Part shown: in pieces, positions 6,666 to 14,215 of the stretch | Layout of the letters: the number at the start of each line of letters is the position of its first letter | Position numbering within the stretch: position 1 is the stretch's first letter | Assembly: GCA_021796905.1 (NCBI GenBank) | Contig: JAKABK010000014.1 | Span: forward strand, 1 to 14,816 | Source: Actinomycetes bacterium | GTDB lineage: Bacteria > Actinomycetota > Acidimicrobiia > Acidimicrobiales > Palsa-688 | Direction of reading: 5' to 3' | Length of the DNA stretch: 14,816 bases | Translations under genes and position numbers: made by a program | Notes under the pieces: generated by a model | The model's database searches: none | Told to the model about the DNA's origin: nothing | The model's input: the letters and a program-made list of their open reading frames with translations, nothing else

Positions 6666-7858
6666 TCACCCTCGCCGACATCGACGACGCCCGGGCGCGC
6701 CTCACCGGGGTGATCCTGCCCACCCCGGTACGCCCGTCGCCGGCCCTGTCGCGCCTCGCCGGACGACCGGTGCTGCTCAAACCCGAGCACCTGCAGCGGA
6801 CCGGGTCGTTCAAGCTGCGCGGCGCCTACAACCGCATCTCCCGCCTCCCCGAGGGGACCGCGGTGGTCGCCGCGTCCGCCGGCAACCACGCCCAGGGGGT
6901 CGCCCTCGCTGCGTCGATGACCGGGAGGACCTCGACGATCTTCATGCCGGCCGGGGCGTCGATCCCGAAGGTGGAGGCGACCGCCGCCTACGGTGCGCAG
7001 GTGCGCCTCGGCGGGGTGACCGTAGACGACTGCATCGTCCTCGCCCGCCGTCACGCCGCCGAGCACGCTGCGGTCTACGTGCCTCCCTTCGACGACCCCG
7101 ACGTGATCGCCGGTCAGGGCACCCTCGGCCTCGAGCTCGCCGAGGAGGCACCCGAGGCGCAGGTGGTGGTCGTCCCGGCCGGCGGGGGCGGGCTGCTGGC
7201 GGGGACCGCCACGGCGCTGCGGGCCGCTCGGCGGGAGGTGGCGGTGATCGGCGTCGAAGCCTCCGGTGCCCCGACGCTCAGCGCGGCGCTCGCCGCCGGC
7301 CACCCCGTGACCCTCGCCTCGGTGACGACCATGGCCGACGGGATCGCGGTCGGGTCGACCTCGGAGCTGGTCCTCGAGCACGTACGGGCCTACGTCGACT
7401 CGGTGGTGTGCGTCGAGGAGGTCGAGATCAGCCGGGCGATGCTCGCCCTCGTGGAGCGGGCCAAGGCGGTGGTCGAACCGTCGGGGGCGGCGGCGATGGC
7501 CGCGGTCCTCGCCGGCCGGGTGCCCGGCGACGGCCCGGTCGTGGTGGTCCTGTCCGGAGGCAACGTCGACCCGCTGCTGCTGACCCGGATCATCGAGAAC
7601 GGTCTCGCGGTCGCCGGCCGCTACCTGTCGCTGCGGGTGGTGGTCGAGGACCATCCCGGGGCGCTCGCCGCGCTCACCGGGGCGATCGCGGCGCTCGGGA
7701 TCAACGTGATCTCGGTGGAGCACCACCGCTACGGCCGGACCCTCGCCCCCGACCAGGTCGAGGTGCTGGTCACCGTCGAGACCCGCAACGTCGCCCAGCA
7801 CCGACAGGTCGTCGACCGCCTCGGTGCCTGCGGCTTCCTCGTCGAGATCCTCTCCTAG
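6662..7858 (+). CDS. ilvA: Threonine ammonia-lyase with C-terminal ACT domain
   Basis: PLP enzyme converting L-threonine to 2-oxobutanoate and ammonia, the first step toward isoleucine; cytosolic, 398 residues, the medium-length form with one ACT domain. The PLP lysine is Lys51 in TGSFKLRGA, the substrate loop is SAGNHAQG (72-79), and the phosphate-binding glycine loop is AGGGGL (173-178). The catalytic fold spans about 1-320 and the ACT domain about 323-398, beginning with SLRVVVEDHPGALAALTGAI. ACT domains usually carry allosteric control, but a single ACT domain does not settle whether isoleucine or another ligand regulates it. Serine could also be a substrate. GTG overlaps the ctaG stop (GTGA), so the two are co-translated. 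Confidence 0.93.
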   Translation: MITLADIDDARARLTGVILPTPVRPSPALSRLAGRPVLLKPEHLQRTGSFKLRGAYNRISRLPEGTAVVAASAGNHAQGVALAASMTGRTSTIFMPAGASIPKVEATAAYGAQVRLGGVTVDDCIVLARRHAAEHAAVYVPPFDDPDVIAGQGTLGLELAEEAPEAQVVVVPAGGGGLLAGTATALRAARREVAVIGVEASGAPTLSAALAAGHPVTLASVTTMADGIAVGSTSELVLEHVRAYVDSVVCVEEVEISRAMLALVERAKAVVEPSGAAAMAAVLAGRVPGDGPVVVVLSGGNVDPLLLTRIIENGLAVAGRYLSLRVVVEDHPGALAALTGAIAALGINVISVEHHRYGRTLAPDQVEVLVTVETRNVAQHRQVVDRLGACGFLVEILS

Positions 7859-7866
7859 GACCGGGC

Positions 7867-9216
7867 GTGGACATTCCGGCCGGGGAGCTGTACCTGCGTC
7901 TCCTGGTCGAGGACGCGCTCGACCCGGCCCGGGCCGCGAGGGACCCGGAACGGGAGCTGGAGGCCGCCGGCGAGGCCCTCGTCGCGGTCGGCCTGGTCGG
8001 CGCGTCCCTCCCCGCCGATCTGCTCGGCCTGCTGCGCCTCGCCCGGGCGCTGCGGACCGACCCGACCCCTTGGCCGCTGCCCCGTCCGGCCTCGCCACCG
8101 GCCCCGCACCAACCGCGGCCCGAAGCACCCGCCGCTCCCCGGGCGGTCGGGATCGGCCCGGTCGACCTGGCGCAACCGGGCGGGTCCCTGCGGGTCGTAT
8201 CGGTGGCGGTCGGAGCCGACGGTGCCACCATCCACGCCGCGTTCGACGCCGACCCGACCTCAGGGGACCGTTCCGCCCACCGCCCCGGCCCGCTGCGAGG
8301 ACCGGCGACCCGCCGGTCCCGGCCCGGTCCGCCGGCTTCGTCGCGTGCCCCGGGCGCGCCGCAGGCCCCCGGGTCGCACCGGCGCCACGCGGCGGAACCG
8401 GACTCCCCCGCAGCGGCCCTGCGGGGTCTGCGGATCGGAGCGGGGGACGCCGAGCCGGTCGGGATCGGACCCGCCGGACGCGTCCCGACCGCTCCGGGGT
8501 CCTGGAGGCTGGCCGGTCGGGCCGCTGGGCCGCTCGGGGTGTCGACCTCGGGGGCGGACCGGGCCGGTGACGACCGCGGCGGGGTCGAGATCCTGGCCGG
8601 CGGACGCCGCGTCGCCCGCCTCGGGCTGAGCGCCGCCCGCCCCCCTCTCTCCGGCCGGGACCACCGGCGCAGCCCGGCGGCGCTCTGGGTCGCCGGCGCT
8701 CTCGACCGGGTCGCGGCCGGCGTCTCCCCGGGTCCGGTCGGCCCCGGCGTGCGCGCCCTGCTCAGCGTCGGGGCTCTCGAGGCGACCGGTTCGTTGGCTC
8801 ACCAGGCCGCCCTGCTCGACGATCTCGTCCCGGGCGGGGACCCGGACGCTCTCGACCGGCGTTGGCGCTCCCAGGTCGAGCGGCGCGCCGCGGCCCCAGT
8901 CGTGCGCGGCGACTGGGTGCTCGGCGCGTTCGTCGATCTCGGCGCCGAGACGGTCCGGCTGGACTCGGCGCACGCCGGCCCCGACGGCCTGTGGGTGCTC
9001 GGAGCCTGCGGACCGTCGCCCGAGGGTCGACCGCCGGTGACGCTGTCCGCCTACGACGACCTCCTCGACGCCTACAGCCTCGTCGGTCCGTACCGTTCGC
9101 TGCCGGACGCGGCCGCGTGGCGTCTCGCACCCGAGCTCGACAGCCGGGCGCGCTCGCTGCGCATCGACGTCACCGGCTCGGAGCGTGAGGCGTCGGTGGA
9201 GCTGTCCCTGCGATGA
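7867..9216 (+). CDS. Unrecognised protein with Pro/Arg-rich linker
   Basis: I do not recognise this 449-residue protein. Residues 1-66 are likely helical (GELYLRLLVEDALDPARAAR, then a Leu-rich stretch to LLRLARALR). About 67-100 is a Pro/Ala linker. Around 105-127 is a strand-rich piece with GGSLRVVSVAVGADG, and about 135-180 is Pro/Arg/Ser-rich and low in complexity. The rest is a mixed domain ending in a strand-like RSLRIDVTGSEREASVELSL. No membrane helix, signal peptide or catalytic motif is evident. The motif VGIGP occurs twice, 104 residues apart. GTG 7867 is chosen because it lies eight bases after the ilvA stop with AGGA upstream. The stop overlaps the next gene as ATGA, so the two products probably work together. 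Third-codon GC is high throughout, arguing against a frameshift. Confidence 0.7.
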   Translation: MDIPAGELYLRLLVEDALDPARAARDPERELEAAGEALVAVGLVGASLPADLLGLLRLARALRTDPTPWPLPRPASPPAPHQPRPEAPAAPRAVGIGPVDLAQPGGSLRVVSVAVGADGATIHAAFDADPTSGDRSAHRPGPLRGPATRRSRPGPPASSRAPGAPQAPGSHRRHAAEPDSPAAALRGLRIGAGDAEPVGIGPAGRVPTAPGSWRLAGRAAGPLGVSTSGADRAGDDRGGVEILAGGRRVARLGLSAARPPLSGRDHRRSPAALWVAGALDRVAAGVSPGPVGPGVRALLSVGALEATGSLAHQAALLDDLVPGGDPDALDRRWRSQVERRAAAPVVRGDWVLGAFVDLGAETVRLDSAHAGPDGLWVLGACGPSPEGRPPVTLSAYDDLLDAYSLVGPYRSLPDAAAWRLAPELDSRARSLRIDVTGSEREASVELSLR

Positions 9217-9956
9217 ACCGCGACTGGGAGCGGCTCGCCTCCCCCGTCGAGAGCCTGGTCGCTTGCGGGCCCAACCGGCACCGGCTGCGCTGGCAGGACG
9301 GGGTGCTGACCGCCGTCGACCACCGCGGCGACCCCGACCTGCCCGACCGCGACGGCGAGGAGATGCCGGAGTGCTCGGCGGTCTGCGCGGCCTGGCAACG
9401 CCACCGCGAGGACCCCCGGGTGCTGGTCCTCGGGGCGCGCCATCCCGGCGACCCGGTGCGGGTGAGCGACGAGACCCTGGCGCGCCTGCGCGAGGAGCCC
9501 GGCGCCGACCCGGCGGATCTCGGCCTGCTCCGGCTGCTCGGCCTCGACCCGCTCCTCCAGCGCCGGCTGCACCAACAGGTCGCCGCCCACCTCGCCAGCT
9601 CGGTGGACCCGAGCGACCGGGCGACCCTCGAGGCGGCGACGACCGGTCGGCTCCGACCGGTCCTCGACCGCTGGGCCGGGCGCAGGGAGTGGGAGACGAC
9701 CCTGACCGCCACCGCAGGAGGCGCCTACGACCCCCGCCGGCCGCTCGCGGTCGGGGTCGGCCCGGAGTGGCTCGCGGAGGTGTGGGGCAACCACTTGGCG
9801 GTGGTCTCCGGGCACCTCGTCTTCGCGGTCACCGAGCGCGACCGGCGGCGCACCCGGGTGACCGCGCTGCCCGCCCCGGGACGCCCGCTCCGGCCGCTCG
9901 TCGTGAAGGGCCCGGCCCCGTGGCGGGCGCTGCTCGACGTCGGCGACGAGCCGTGA
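9213..9956 (+). CDS. Unrecognised soluble protein, partner of the preceding gene
   Basis: A 247-residue protein I cannot assign. It has no membrane segment or signal peptide. The N-terminal third carries strand-like HRLRWQDGVLTAVDH and a DDE-type-free acidic stretch, then CSAVCAAWQRH (cysteines 54 and 58). The middle, about 85-155, looks helical (LGLLRLLGLDPLLQRRLHQQ). The C-terminal part has a hydrophobic strand pair, NHLAVVSGHLVFAVTERDR, followed by a basic RRRTRVTALPAPGRP. The ATG overlaps the upstream stop (ATGA), showing translational coupling and suggesting a complex or shared pathway. It is the last gene of the ctaG-ilvA transcript; the following gene has its own promoter 50 bases on. 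Confidence 0.75.
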   Translation: MNRDWERLASPVESLVACGPNRHRLRWQDGVLTAVDHRGDPDLPDRDGEEMPECSAVCAAWQRHREDPRVLVLGARHPGDPVRVSDETLARLREEPGADPADLGLLRLLGLDPLLQRRLHQQVAAHLASSVDPSDRATLEAATTGRLRPVLDRWAGRREWETTLTATAGGAYDPRRPLAVGVGPEWLAEVWGNHLAVVSGHLVFAVTERDRRRTRVTALPAPGRPLRPLVVKGPAPWRALLDVGDEP

Positions 9957-9967
9957 GGGCTCTCCGC

Positions 9968-9998
9968 GGTCCCCGAGCGGGGCCCCGGGACCTAGCAT
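9968..9998 (+). promoter_or_regulatory. Leaderless-type promoter with inverted repeat
   Basis: TAGCAT (9993-9998) is followed by eight bases and the ATG at 10007, again placing the expected transcription start at the start codon. Directly upstream, GGTCCC (9968-9973) and GGGACC (9987-9992) form an inverted repeat with a 13-base centre. That repeat covers the place a -35 should occupy, so it could be an operator or the terminator hairpin of the upstream operon. No T-tract follows. Confidence 0.5.
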
Positions 9999-10006
9999 CG
10001 GGGGCG

Positions 10007-10543
10007 ATGCAGGAGCGCTGGAGCGTGCGGTGGTTCAGGAAGCGGGCGCTGCTCTACCACCTGCTGGTGGCGATCATCGCGCCGGGCTGCCTGGTCGCCG
10101 CCGACTGGCAGGTGCACGCGGCGATCGGCGGGAACATGCTCAGCTGGCTGTACGTGGTCGAGTGGCCGGTGTTCTCGATCCTGTCGGTGTTCGGCTGGTG
10201 GCAGCTCATCCACGAGGACCCCGCCCGGGTCGAGGCCCGCAAGGTCGAGAGGGCCCGGCGTGCCGCGACCAAGGGCCCGATGGTGCCACCGCCGCCGGAG
10301 ACGGCGAGCGGTTTCTACCATCCCCTCCAGGTGGCGAGCCGCCCCGAGCTCGCGTCGGAGCTGGGTGCGGCCCTCCCGGTGCCGGCAGGGGACGCCGAGG
10401 CGCTCGCCGCGACCGGGGGCACCCCGCTGCACCAGCTCTCGGAGTACAACGCCTACCTGGCCCGCCTGGCGGTCGGGCGCACCCGCAAGTCGTGGCGGAA
10501 CCCGCACGGGGTGCCGTCGCGGGGGGCCCCGACCGAGTCGTGA
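10007..10543 (+). CDS. Small membrane protein with two helices, conserved-looking but unnamed
   Basis: A 178-residue protein with a basic N-terminus (RWFRKRALLYH), one helix at about 14-33, a short loop containing WQVHAAIGGNMLSW, and a second helix at about 46-66 ending in WWQLIHED. A basic, then proline-rich cytosolic tail of about 110 residues follows. The loop and second helix (EWPVFSILSVFGWWQL) recall a family of uncharacterised actinobacterial membrane proteins, but I cannot name it. The ATG is supported by the -10 box eight bases upstream; the same frame is open further upstream but overlaps the promoter and the preceding gene. The stop overlaps the DUF3817 gene as GTGA. Confidence 0.8.
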   Translation: MQERWSVRWFRKRALLYHLLVAIIAPGCLVAADWQVHAAIGGNMLSWLYVVEWPVFSILSVFGWWQLIHEDPARVEARKVERARRAATKGPMVPPPPETASGFYHPLQVASRPELASELGAALPVPAGDAEALAATGGTPLHQLSEYNAYLARLAVGRTRKSWRNPHGVPSRGAPTES

Positions 10544-10959
10544 GCACCCTGGGCGACTTCTCCGGCATCGACGGTGCGCTGCTGCGCTACCGGGTGCTCG
10601 CCTACGTGGTGGGGGTCGGCCTGGCGCTGCTCGTGTTCGCCGGGATCCCCCTCCAGGCCCTCGGCGACCCGCAGCTCGTGACGATCCTCGGGCCGATCCA
10701 CGGGGTGTTCTACATGCTGTACCTGGTGGCGGCCCTCGACCTCGCCCGGCGGGCCCGCTTCGGGCTCGCCGAGATGCTCGCCATGGTCGGGGCGGGGTTC
10801 GTCCCGGTCCTCGCCTTCGTGATCGAGCGGCGCATCACCCGCCGGGTCCGCAGCGGCACGCTCGACCCGTGGCGCCTCCCGGCGTGGGTCCCGCTGCGTC
10901 GCTCCCCGGCGGCACCGGGCCCCGGTGAGCCGCCCGGAGCGGTCGAGGAGCGGTGGTGA
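10540..10959 (+). CDS. DUF3817 family integral membrane protein
   Basis: A 139-residue protein with three helices. The region GPIHGVFYMLYLVAALDLAR, followed by LAEMLAMVGAGFVPVLAFVI and a basic ERRITRRVRSG end, matches the compact DUF3817 (YdzA-like) family. Biochemical function is unknown for the family. The GTG start overlaps the stop of the preceding gene by four bases, making a two-gene operon of membrane proteins. The C-terminal 35 residues are Pro/Gly-rich and probably disordered. It ends 16 bases from the truA stop on the opposite strand, with no room for two separate terminators. Confidence 0.85.
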   Translation: MSTLGDFSGIDGALLRYRVLAYVVGVGLALLVFAGIPLQALGDPQLVTILGPIHGVFYMLYLVAALDLARRARFGLAEMLAMVGAGFVPVLAFVIERRITRRVRSGTLDPWRLPAWVPLRRSPAAPGPGEPPGAVEERW

Positions 10960-10975
10960 CCCGCCCGGGCCTCGC

Positions 10976-11818
10976 CTAGCTGGCGCCCAGGCCGGGCCAC
11001 AGCTGGTCCGGGCAGAGCGGCTCGTAGCCGACCTCCCAGAGGCACAACCCGTGTGGTGGGGCCATCCCGCCCGCCGCGGACCGGTCCCTGGCGGCGAGCA
11101 CCCCGGTCATCTCTCCCGCCTTGCGTCTGCCCTTGCCGACCTCCACCAGGGTACCGACCAGCGAGCGGACCATCTGGTGGCAGAACGACGAGGCGACGAT
11201 CTCGAAGCGCAGCACACCGTCCCCCTCGTCGACGAAACGGGCGTCGCGCACCCGTCGCACCAGGCTCGCCTCCGGTGCCGGCCGCCGGCAGAACGACCCG
11301 AAGTCGTGCTCACCGAGCAGCGGGTCGCAGGCGAGGCGCATCGCCGGCAGGTCGAGGGGGGTCTCGACGTGCCAGCACGACGCGGCCCGGAACGGGTCGG
11401 GAGCCGGGAGGTTGAGCACCCGGTAGCGGTAGGCGCGGTAAGTCGCCGAGCGTCGGGCGTCGAAGTCGGCCGCGGCGAGCGACGCCGCCCGGACCGCCAC
11501 CTCGGGACGCAACGCCCGGTTGACCGATCGCTGCAACGCCGACAGGTCCACGTCGGCGCGGGCGTCGAAGCTGACCACCTGCCCCCAGGCGTGGACTCCG
11601 GCGTCGGTCCGACCGGCGCAGGTGATCTCGACCGTGTGGCGCAGGTGACGCTCGATAGCGCCGGCGAGCACACCGGCGACGGTCCGCTGACCCGGCTGGG
11701 CGGCGAAACCCCTGAAGCCGGCGCCGAGGTAGGCGACCAGCAGTCGCACCCGGCGCACCGGCCCGTCGGTCACCGCCGAGGGGCCGCCCGGGCCGGCCTG
11801 GTCGCTGAAGAGGGTCAC
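10976..11818 (-). CDS. truA: tRNA pseudouridine(38-40) synthase TruA
   Basis: Converts uridines 38-40 of the tRNA anticodon arm to pseudouridine; cytosolic, 280 residues. The catalytic motif AGRTDAGVHA places the nucleophile at Asp72. The N-terminal GFRGFAAQPGQRTVAG is the family's substrate-binding strand and turn. FCHQMVRSLVGTLVEVGKGR is the second conserved region, and AGGMAPPHGLCLWEV the typical C-terminal motif. The GTG start has GGTGAG four bases upstream, 19 bases after the rplQ stop. The first 20 residues are a little longer than usual. It is the last gene of the alpha ribosomal operon. Confidence 0.96.
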   Translation of the reverse strand: MTLFSDQAGPGGPSAVTDGPVRRVRLLVAYLGAGFRGFAAQPGQRTVAGVLAGAIERHLRHTVEITCAGRTDAGVHAWGQVVSFDARADVDLSALQRSVNRALRPEVAVRAASLAAADFDARRSATYRAYRYRVLNLPAPDPFRAASCWHVETPLDLPAMRLACDPLLGEHDFGSFCRRPAPEASLVRRVRDARFVDEGDGVLRFEIVASSFCHQMVRSLVGTLVEVGKGRRKAGEMTGVLAARDRSAAGGMAPPHGLCLWEVGYEPLCPDQLWPGLGAS

Positions 11819-11837
11819 CGGCTCACCGGCGCGAACC

Positions 11838-12221
11838 TCAGTCGACGAGCTCGATACGCGCCATCGGAGCGTTGTCCCCGTGGCGGGGACCCAGCTTCAG
11901 GATCCGGGTGTAGCCGCCGGGACGGTCCGCGAAGCGGGGGCCGATCTCGGCGAACAGCTTGTGGGACATGTCCTTGTCCCGGATGAAGGCCACGACCTGA
12001 CGCTGCTGGTGGACCGCTGTGGAGGGGTCGGCGTGAGCCTTGCGGGCCTTGGTGATGCACTTCTCGATCACCGGTCGCAGCGCCTTCGCCTTGGCCTCGG
12101 TGGTCACTATCGCCTCGGCGGCGATCAGCGACGCCACCAGGTTCCCGAACATCGCCTTCTGGTGGGCGGCGTCGCCCCCGAAGCGGCGGCCCTTCTTCGG
12201 ACGACCAGGAATGCCTGACAC
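11838..12221 (-). CDS. rplQ: 50S ribosomal protein L17
   Basis: Large-subunit protein bound at the base of the ribosome near the peptide exit; 127 residues, normal bacterial length. Recognised from [20 protein letters not shown] near the N-terminus and the terminal PMARIELVD. The GTG start lies three bases after the rpoA stop, with GGAAGGAAG inside the end of rpoA as ribosome binding site. Position after rpoA is the standard bacterial order. Confidence 0.98.
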   Translation of the reverse strand: MSGIPGRPKKGRRFGGDAAHQKAMFGNLVASLIAAEAIVTTEAKAKALRPVIEKCITKARKAHADPSTAVHQQRQVVAFIRDKDMSHKLFAEIGPRFADRPGGYTRILKLGPRHGDNAPMARIELVD

Positions 12222-12224
12222 GGC

Positions 12225-13166
12225 TTACGCTTCCTTCCCGCGAAGCGACAGGCCCCGCTCGTCGAGCTTCAAGAGGACCTCGTCCAGGCTCTTCTGACCG
12301 AAGTTGTTGATCGCCAGGAGGTCCTCCTCGGTCTTCATCACCAGCTCCCCGACGGTGTTGACCTGCGCCCGCTTCAAGCAGTTGCGGGGACGCTCGGTCA
12401 AGTCGAGCTCTTCGATCGGCAGGTCCAGGTCCGGGGAGCCGCTCGCCACCGCGCTGATGTCGCCGAGCTCGAGGCCGAGGGGTGCGTCGCTCATCCCGGC
12501 GATCAGGCCCATGAGCGAGCGGAGGGTGTCCCCGGCCGAGGCGAGCGCCTCGCGGGGGGTGATCGAACCGTCGGTGGTGATGTCGATCACCAGCCGGTCG
12601 TAGTTGGTCGACTGCTCGACCCGGGTCGGCTCGACGGTGAAGGCGACCAGTCGGATCGGGGAGTAGATCGAGTCGATCGGGATCACCCCGATGGTCGAGG
12701 AGCTCTTGTTGCGGTCCGCCGAGACATATCCCCGTCCCCGCTCGACGGTGAGGTCGGCCGCGAGGTGGCCCTTGTGGTTGACCGTGGCGATCACCAGTTC
12801 GGGGTTCAGTACCTCCACGTCGCTCGTCGCGGCGATGTCCGCCGCGGTGACCGTCGCCGGCCCGTGCACGTCGAGGCGGAGGGTGACCGGATCGTCGGAG
12901 TCGACCCGCAGGACCAGGTCCTTCAGGTTGAGGATGATGTCGGTGACGTCCTCCTTCACGCCCGGCAGGGTCGTGAACTCGTGGAGCGCCTCGTCGAAGC
13001 GGACCTGGGTGACCGCCGCGCCCGGTATCGACGAGAGCAGGGTCCGGCGCAGGGCGACACCGATCGTGTGGCCGAAACCCGGCTCGAGCGGTCCGATCGC
13101 GAAACGCTGCCGGTCCCCCTCCTGCTCCCCGAGGGGCTCTACGGTCGGTCGTTGGATCATGAGCAT
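12225..13166 (-). CDS. rpoA: DNA-directed RNA polymerase alpha subunit
   Basis: Alpha subunit that dimerises to seed RNA polymerase assembly and reads UP elements and activators through its C-terminal domain; 313 residues, typical for actinobacteria. The N-terminal domain (about 1-230) begins MLMIQRPTVEP and includes GFGHTIGVALRRTLLSSIPG. The C-terminal domain carries DLTERPRNCLKRAQVNTVGE and NFGQKSLDEVLLKL; the arginine corresponding to E. coli Arg265, which contacts UP-element DNA, is present (ERPRNCLK). ATG at 13166 is favoured over the second ATG two codons later because it matches the usual ML-start and has GAGGGA upstream. It lies 20 bases after rpsD. Confidence 0.98.
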   Translation of the reverse strand: MLMIQRPTVEPLGEQEGDRQRFAIGPLEPGFGHTIGVALRRTLLSSIPGAAVTQVRFDEALHEFTTLPGVKEDVTDIILNLKDLVLRVDSDDPVTLRLDVHGPATVTAADIAATSDVEVLNPELVIATVNHKGHLAADLTVERGRGYVSADRNKSSSTIGVIPIDSIYSPIRLVAFTVEPTRVEQSTNYDRLVIDITTDGSITPREALASAGDTLRSLMGLIAGMSDAPLGLELGDISAVASGSPDLDLPIEELDLTERPRNCLKRAQVNTVGELVMKTEEDLLAINNFGQKSLDEVLLKLDERGLSLRGKEA

Positions 13167-13186
13167 GTGGGGGTTCCCTCTTCGGC

Positions 13187-13813
13187 TTACTTGGAGTACA
13201 GCTCGACGATCAGCGACTCGCGGACCGCGACGTCGATGTGGTCCCGCAGCGGCAGCTCCCGGACGGTCACCTCGTGACCGTCGGCGCCGGCCTCCAGCCA
13301 GGCGGGCACCCGGCGGTCGAGGGTGTCCATGTTGTGGCGCACCACGATCATCTGGCGGGCCTTGGGCCTCAGGCTGACCACGTCACCCTTGCGGGTGCGG
13401 TACGACGGGATCGTGACCCGCTTGCCGTTGACCGTCACGTGCCCGTGGCGGACGAGCTGGCGGGCCTGGGCCCGGCTGGAGGCCCAGCCGGCCCGGAACG
13501 CCACGTTGTCGGCCCGCAGCTCGAGCATCCGCAGGAGGTTCTCGCCGGTGATGCCGCTCTGGCGGTTGGCTTCCTCGTAGAGGTTCCGGAACTGCTTCTC
13601 GAAGACCCCGTAGATGCGTCGCGCCTTCTGCTTCTCCCGCAGCTGGGTGAGGTACTCGGAGCCCTGGCGCATCCGGTCGCGGCCGTGCTCACCGGGAGGG
13701 TACGGGCGGCGCTCGATCGGGCACTTCATCGAGTCGCACTTGGGGCCTTTCAGGAACAGCTTCATCTTCTCCCGGCGGCACAACCGGCAGACCGGCCCTG
13801 TGTAGCGAGCCAT
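13187..13813 (-). CDS. rpsD: 30S ribosomal protein S4, zinc-binding form
   Basis: Primary 16S rRNA-binding protein and, in many bacteria, repressor of the alpha operon; 208 residues. The N-terminus has Cys9, Cys12, Cys26 and Cys31, the four ligands of the zinc-binding (C+) S4 form, so this is not the zinc-independent paralogue. The S4 RNA-binding domain is at about 97-160 (NVAFRAGWASSRAQARQLV, HGHVTVNGKRV). The ATG lies three bases after the rpsK stop, indicating coupling. Whether the mRNA target for S4 autoregulation exists cannot be seen because the operon start is outside the window. Confidence 0.98.
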   Translation of the reverse strand: MARYTGPVCRLCRREKMKLFLKGPKCDSMKCPIERRPYPPGEHGRDRMRQGSEYLTQLREKQKARRIYGVFEKQFRNLYEEANRQSGITGENLLRMLELRADNVAFRAGWASSRAQARQLVRHGHVTVNGKRVTIPSYRTRKGDVVSLRPKARQMIVVRHNMDTLDRRVPAWLEAGADGHEVTVRELPLRDHIDVAVRESLIVELYSK

Positions 13814-13816
13814 GGC

Positions 13817-14215
13817 TCAGACCCTCCGTCGCTTCTTCGGGCGGCAACCGTTGTGCGGGATCGGGGTCACGTCCTTGATCCCCGACACCTCGATACCGCT
13901 GGCCTGCAGGGAGCGCACGGCGGTCTCCCGGCCCGAGCCGGGACCTTTGACGAGGACGTCGACCTTGCGCACACCGTGCTCCATCGCCCGCCGGGCGCAC
14001 GCCTCGGCGGCGAGCTGGGCGGCGAAGGGGGTCGACTTGCGGGACCCCTTGAAGCCGACGTTGCCCGCGGACGCCCAGGCGAGGACGTTGCCGTCGGGGT
14101 CGCTGATCGACACGATGGTGTTGTTGAACGAGCTCTTGATGTGGGCCACCCCGTGGGTGACGTTCTTGCGCTCACGCTTGCGGGGGCGACGGCCTCCCGG
14201 CTTCGGCTTGGCCAA
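13817..14215 (-). CDS. rpsK: 30S ribosomal protein S11 (TTG start)
   Basis: Platform protein of the small subunit at the mRNA exit; 132 residues. Recognised from [40 protein letters not shown], and the C-terminal [18 protein letters not shown]. The start is TTG at 14215-14213: it gives the expected beginning [13 protein letters not shown] and has GAGGAAG about seven bases upstream, while no ATG or GTG lies at a suitable position nearby. It follows rpsM after 66 bases and precedes rpsD by three. Confidence 0.97.
   Translation of the reverse strand: MAKPKPGGRRPRKRERKNVTHGVAHIKSSFNNTIVSISDPDGNVLAWASAGNVGFKGSRKSTPFAAQLAAEACARRAMEHGVRKVDVLVKGPGSGRETAVRSLQASGIEVSGIKDVTPIPHNGCRPKKRRRV

Noticed and set aside
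6227..8128. Long minus-strand open frame of 633 codons opposite ctaG, ilvA and the next gene
   Set aside because: It spans three genes on the other strand, is rich in Arg, Gly and Asp, and has no motif. Open frames of this length are expected by chance at this GC content.
8250..8640. Possible frameshift in the middle of the 449-residue protein
   Set aside because: The segment is low-complexity and Pro/Arg-rich, but third-codon GC stays high in the original frame and sensible sequence resumes downstream in that frame. It is read as a linker, though a sequencing check would be decisive.
9185..10006. Upstream extension of the 10007 gene in the same open frame
   Set aside because: It would overlap the 247-residue gene in another frame and cross the promoter; its translation is Arg/Pro-rich shadow sequence until the ATG at 10007.
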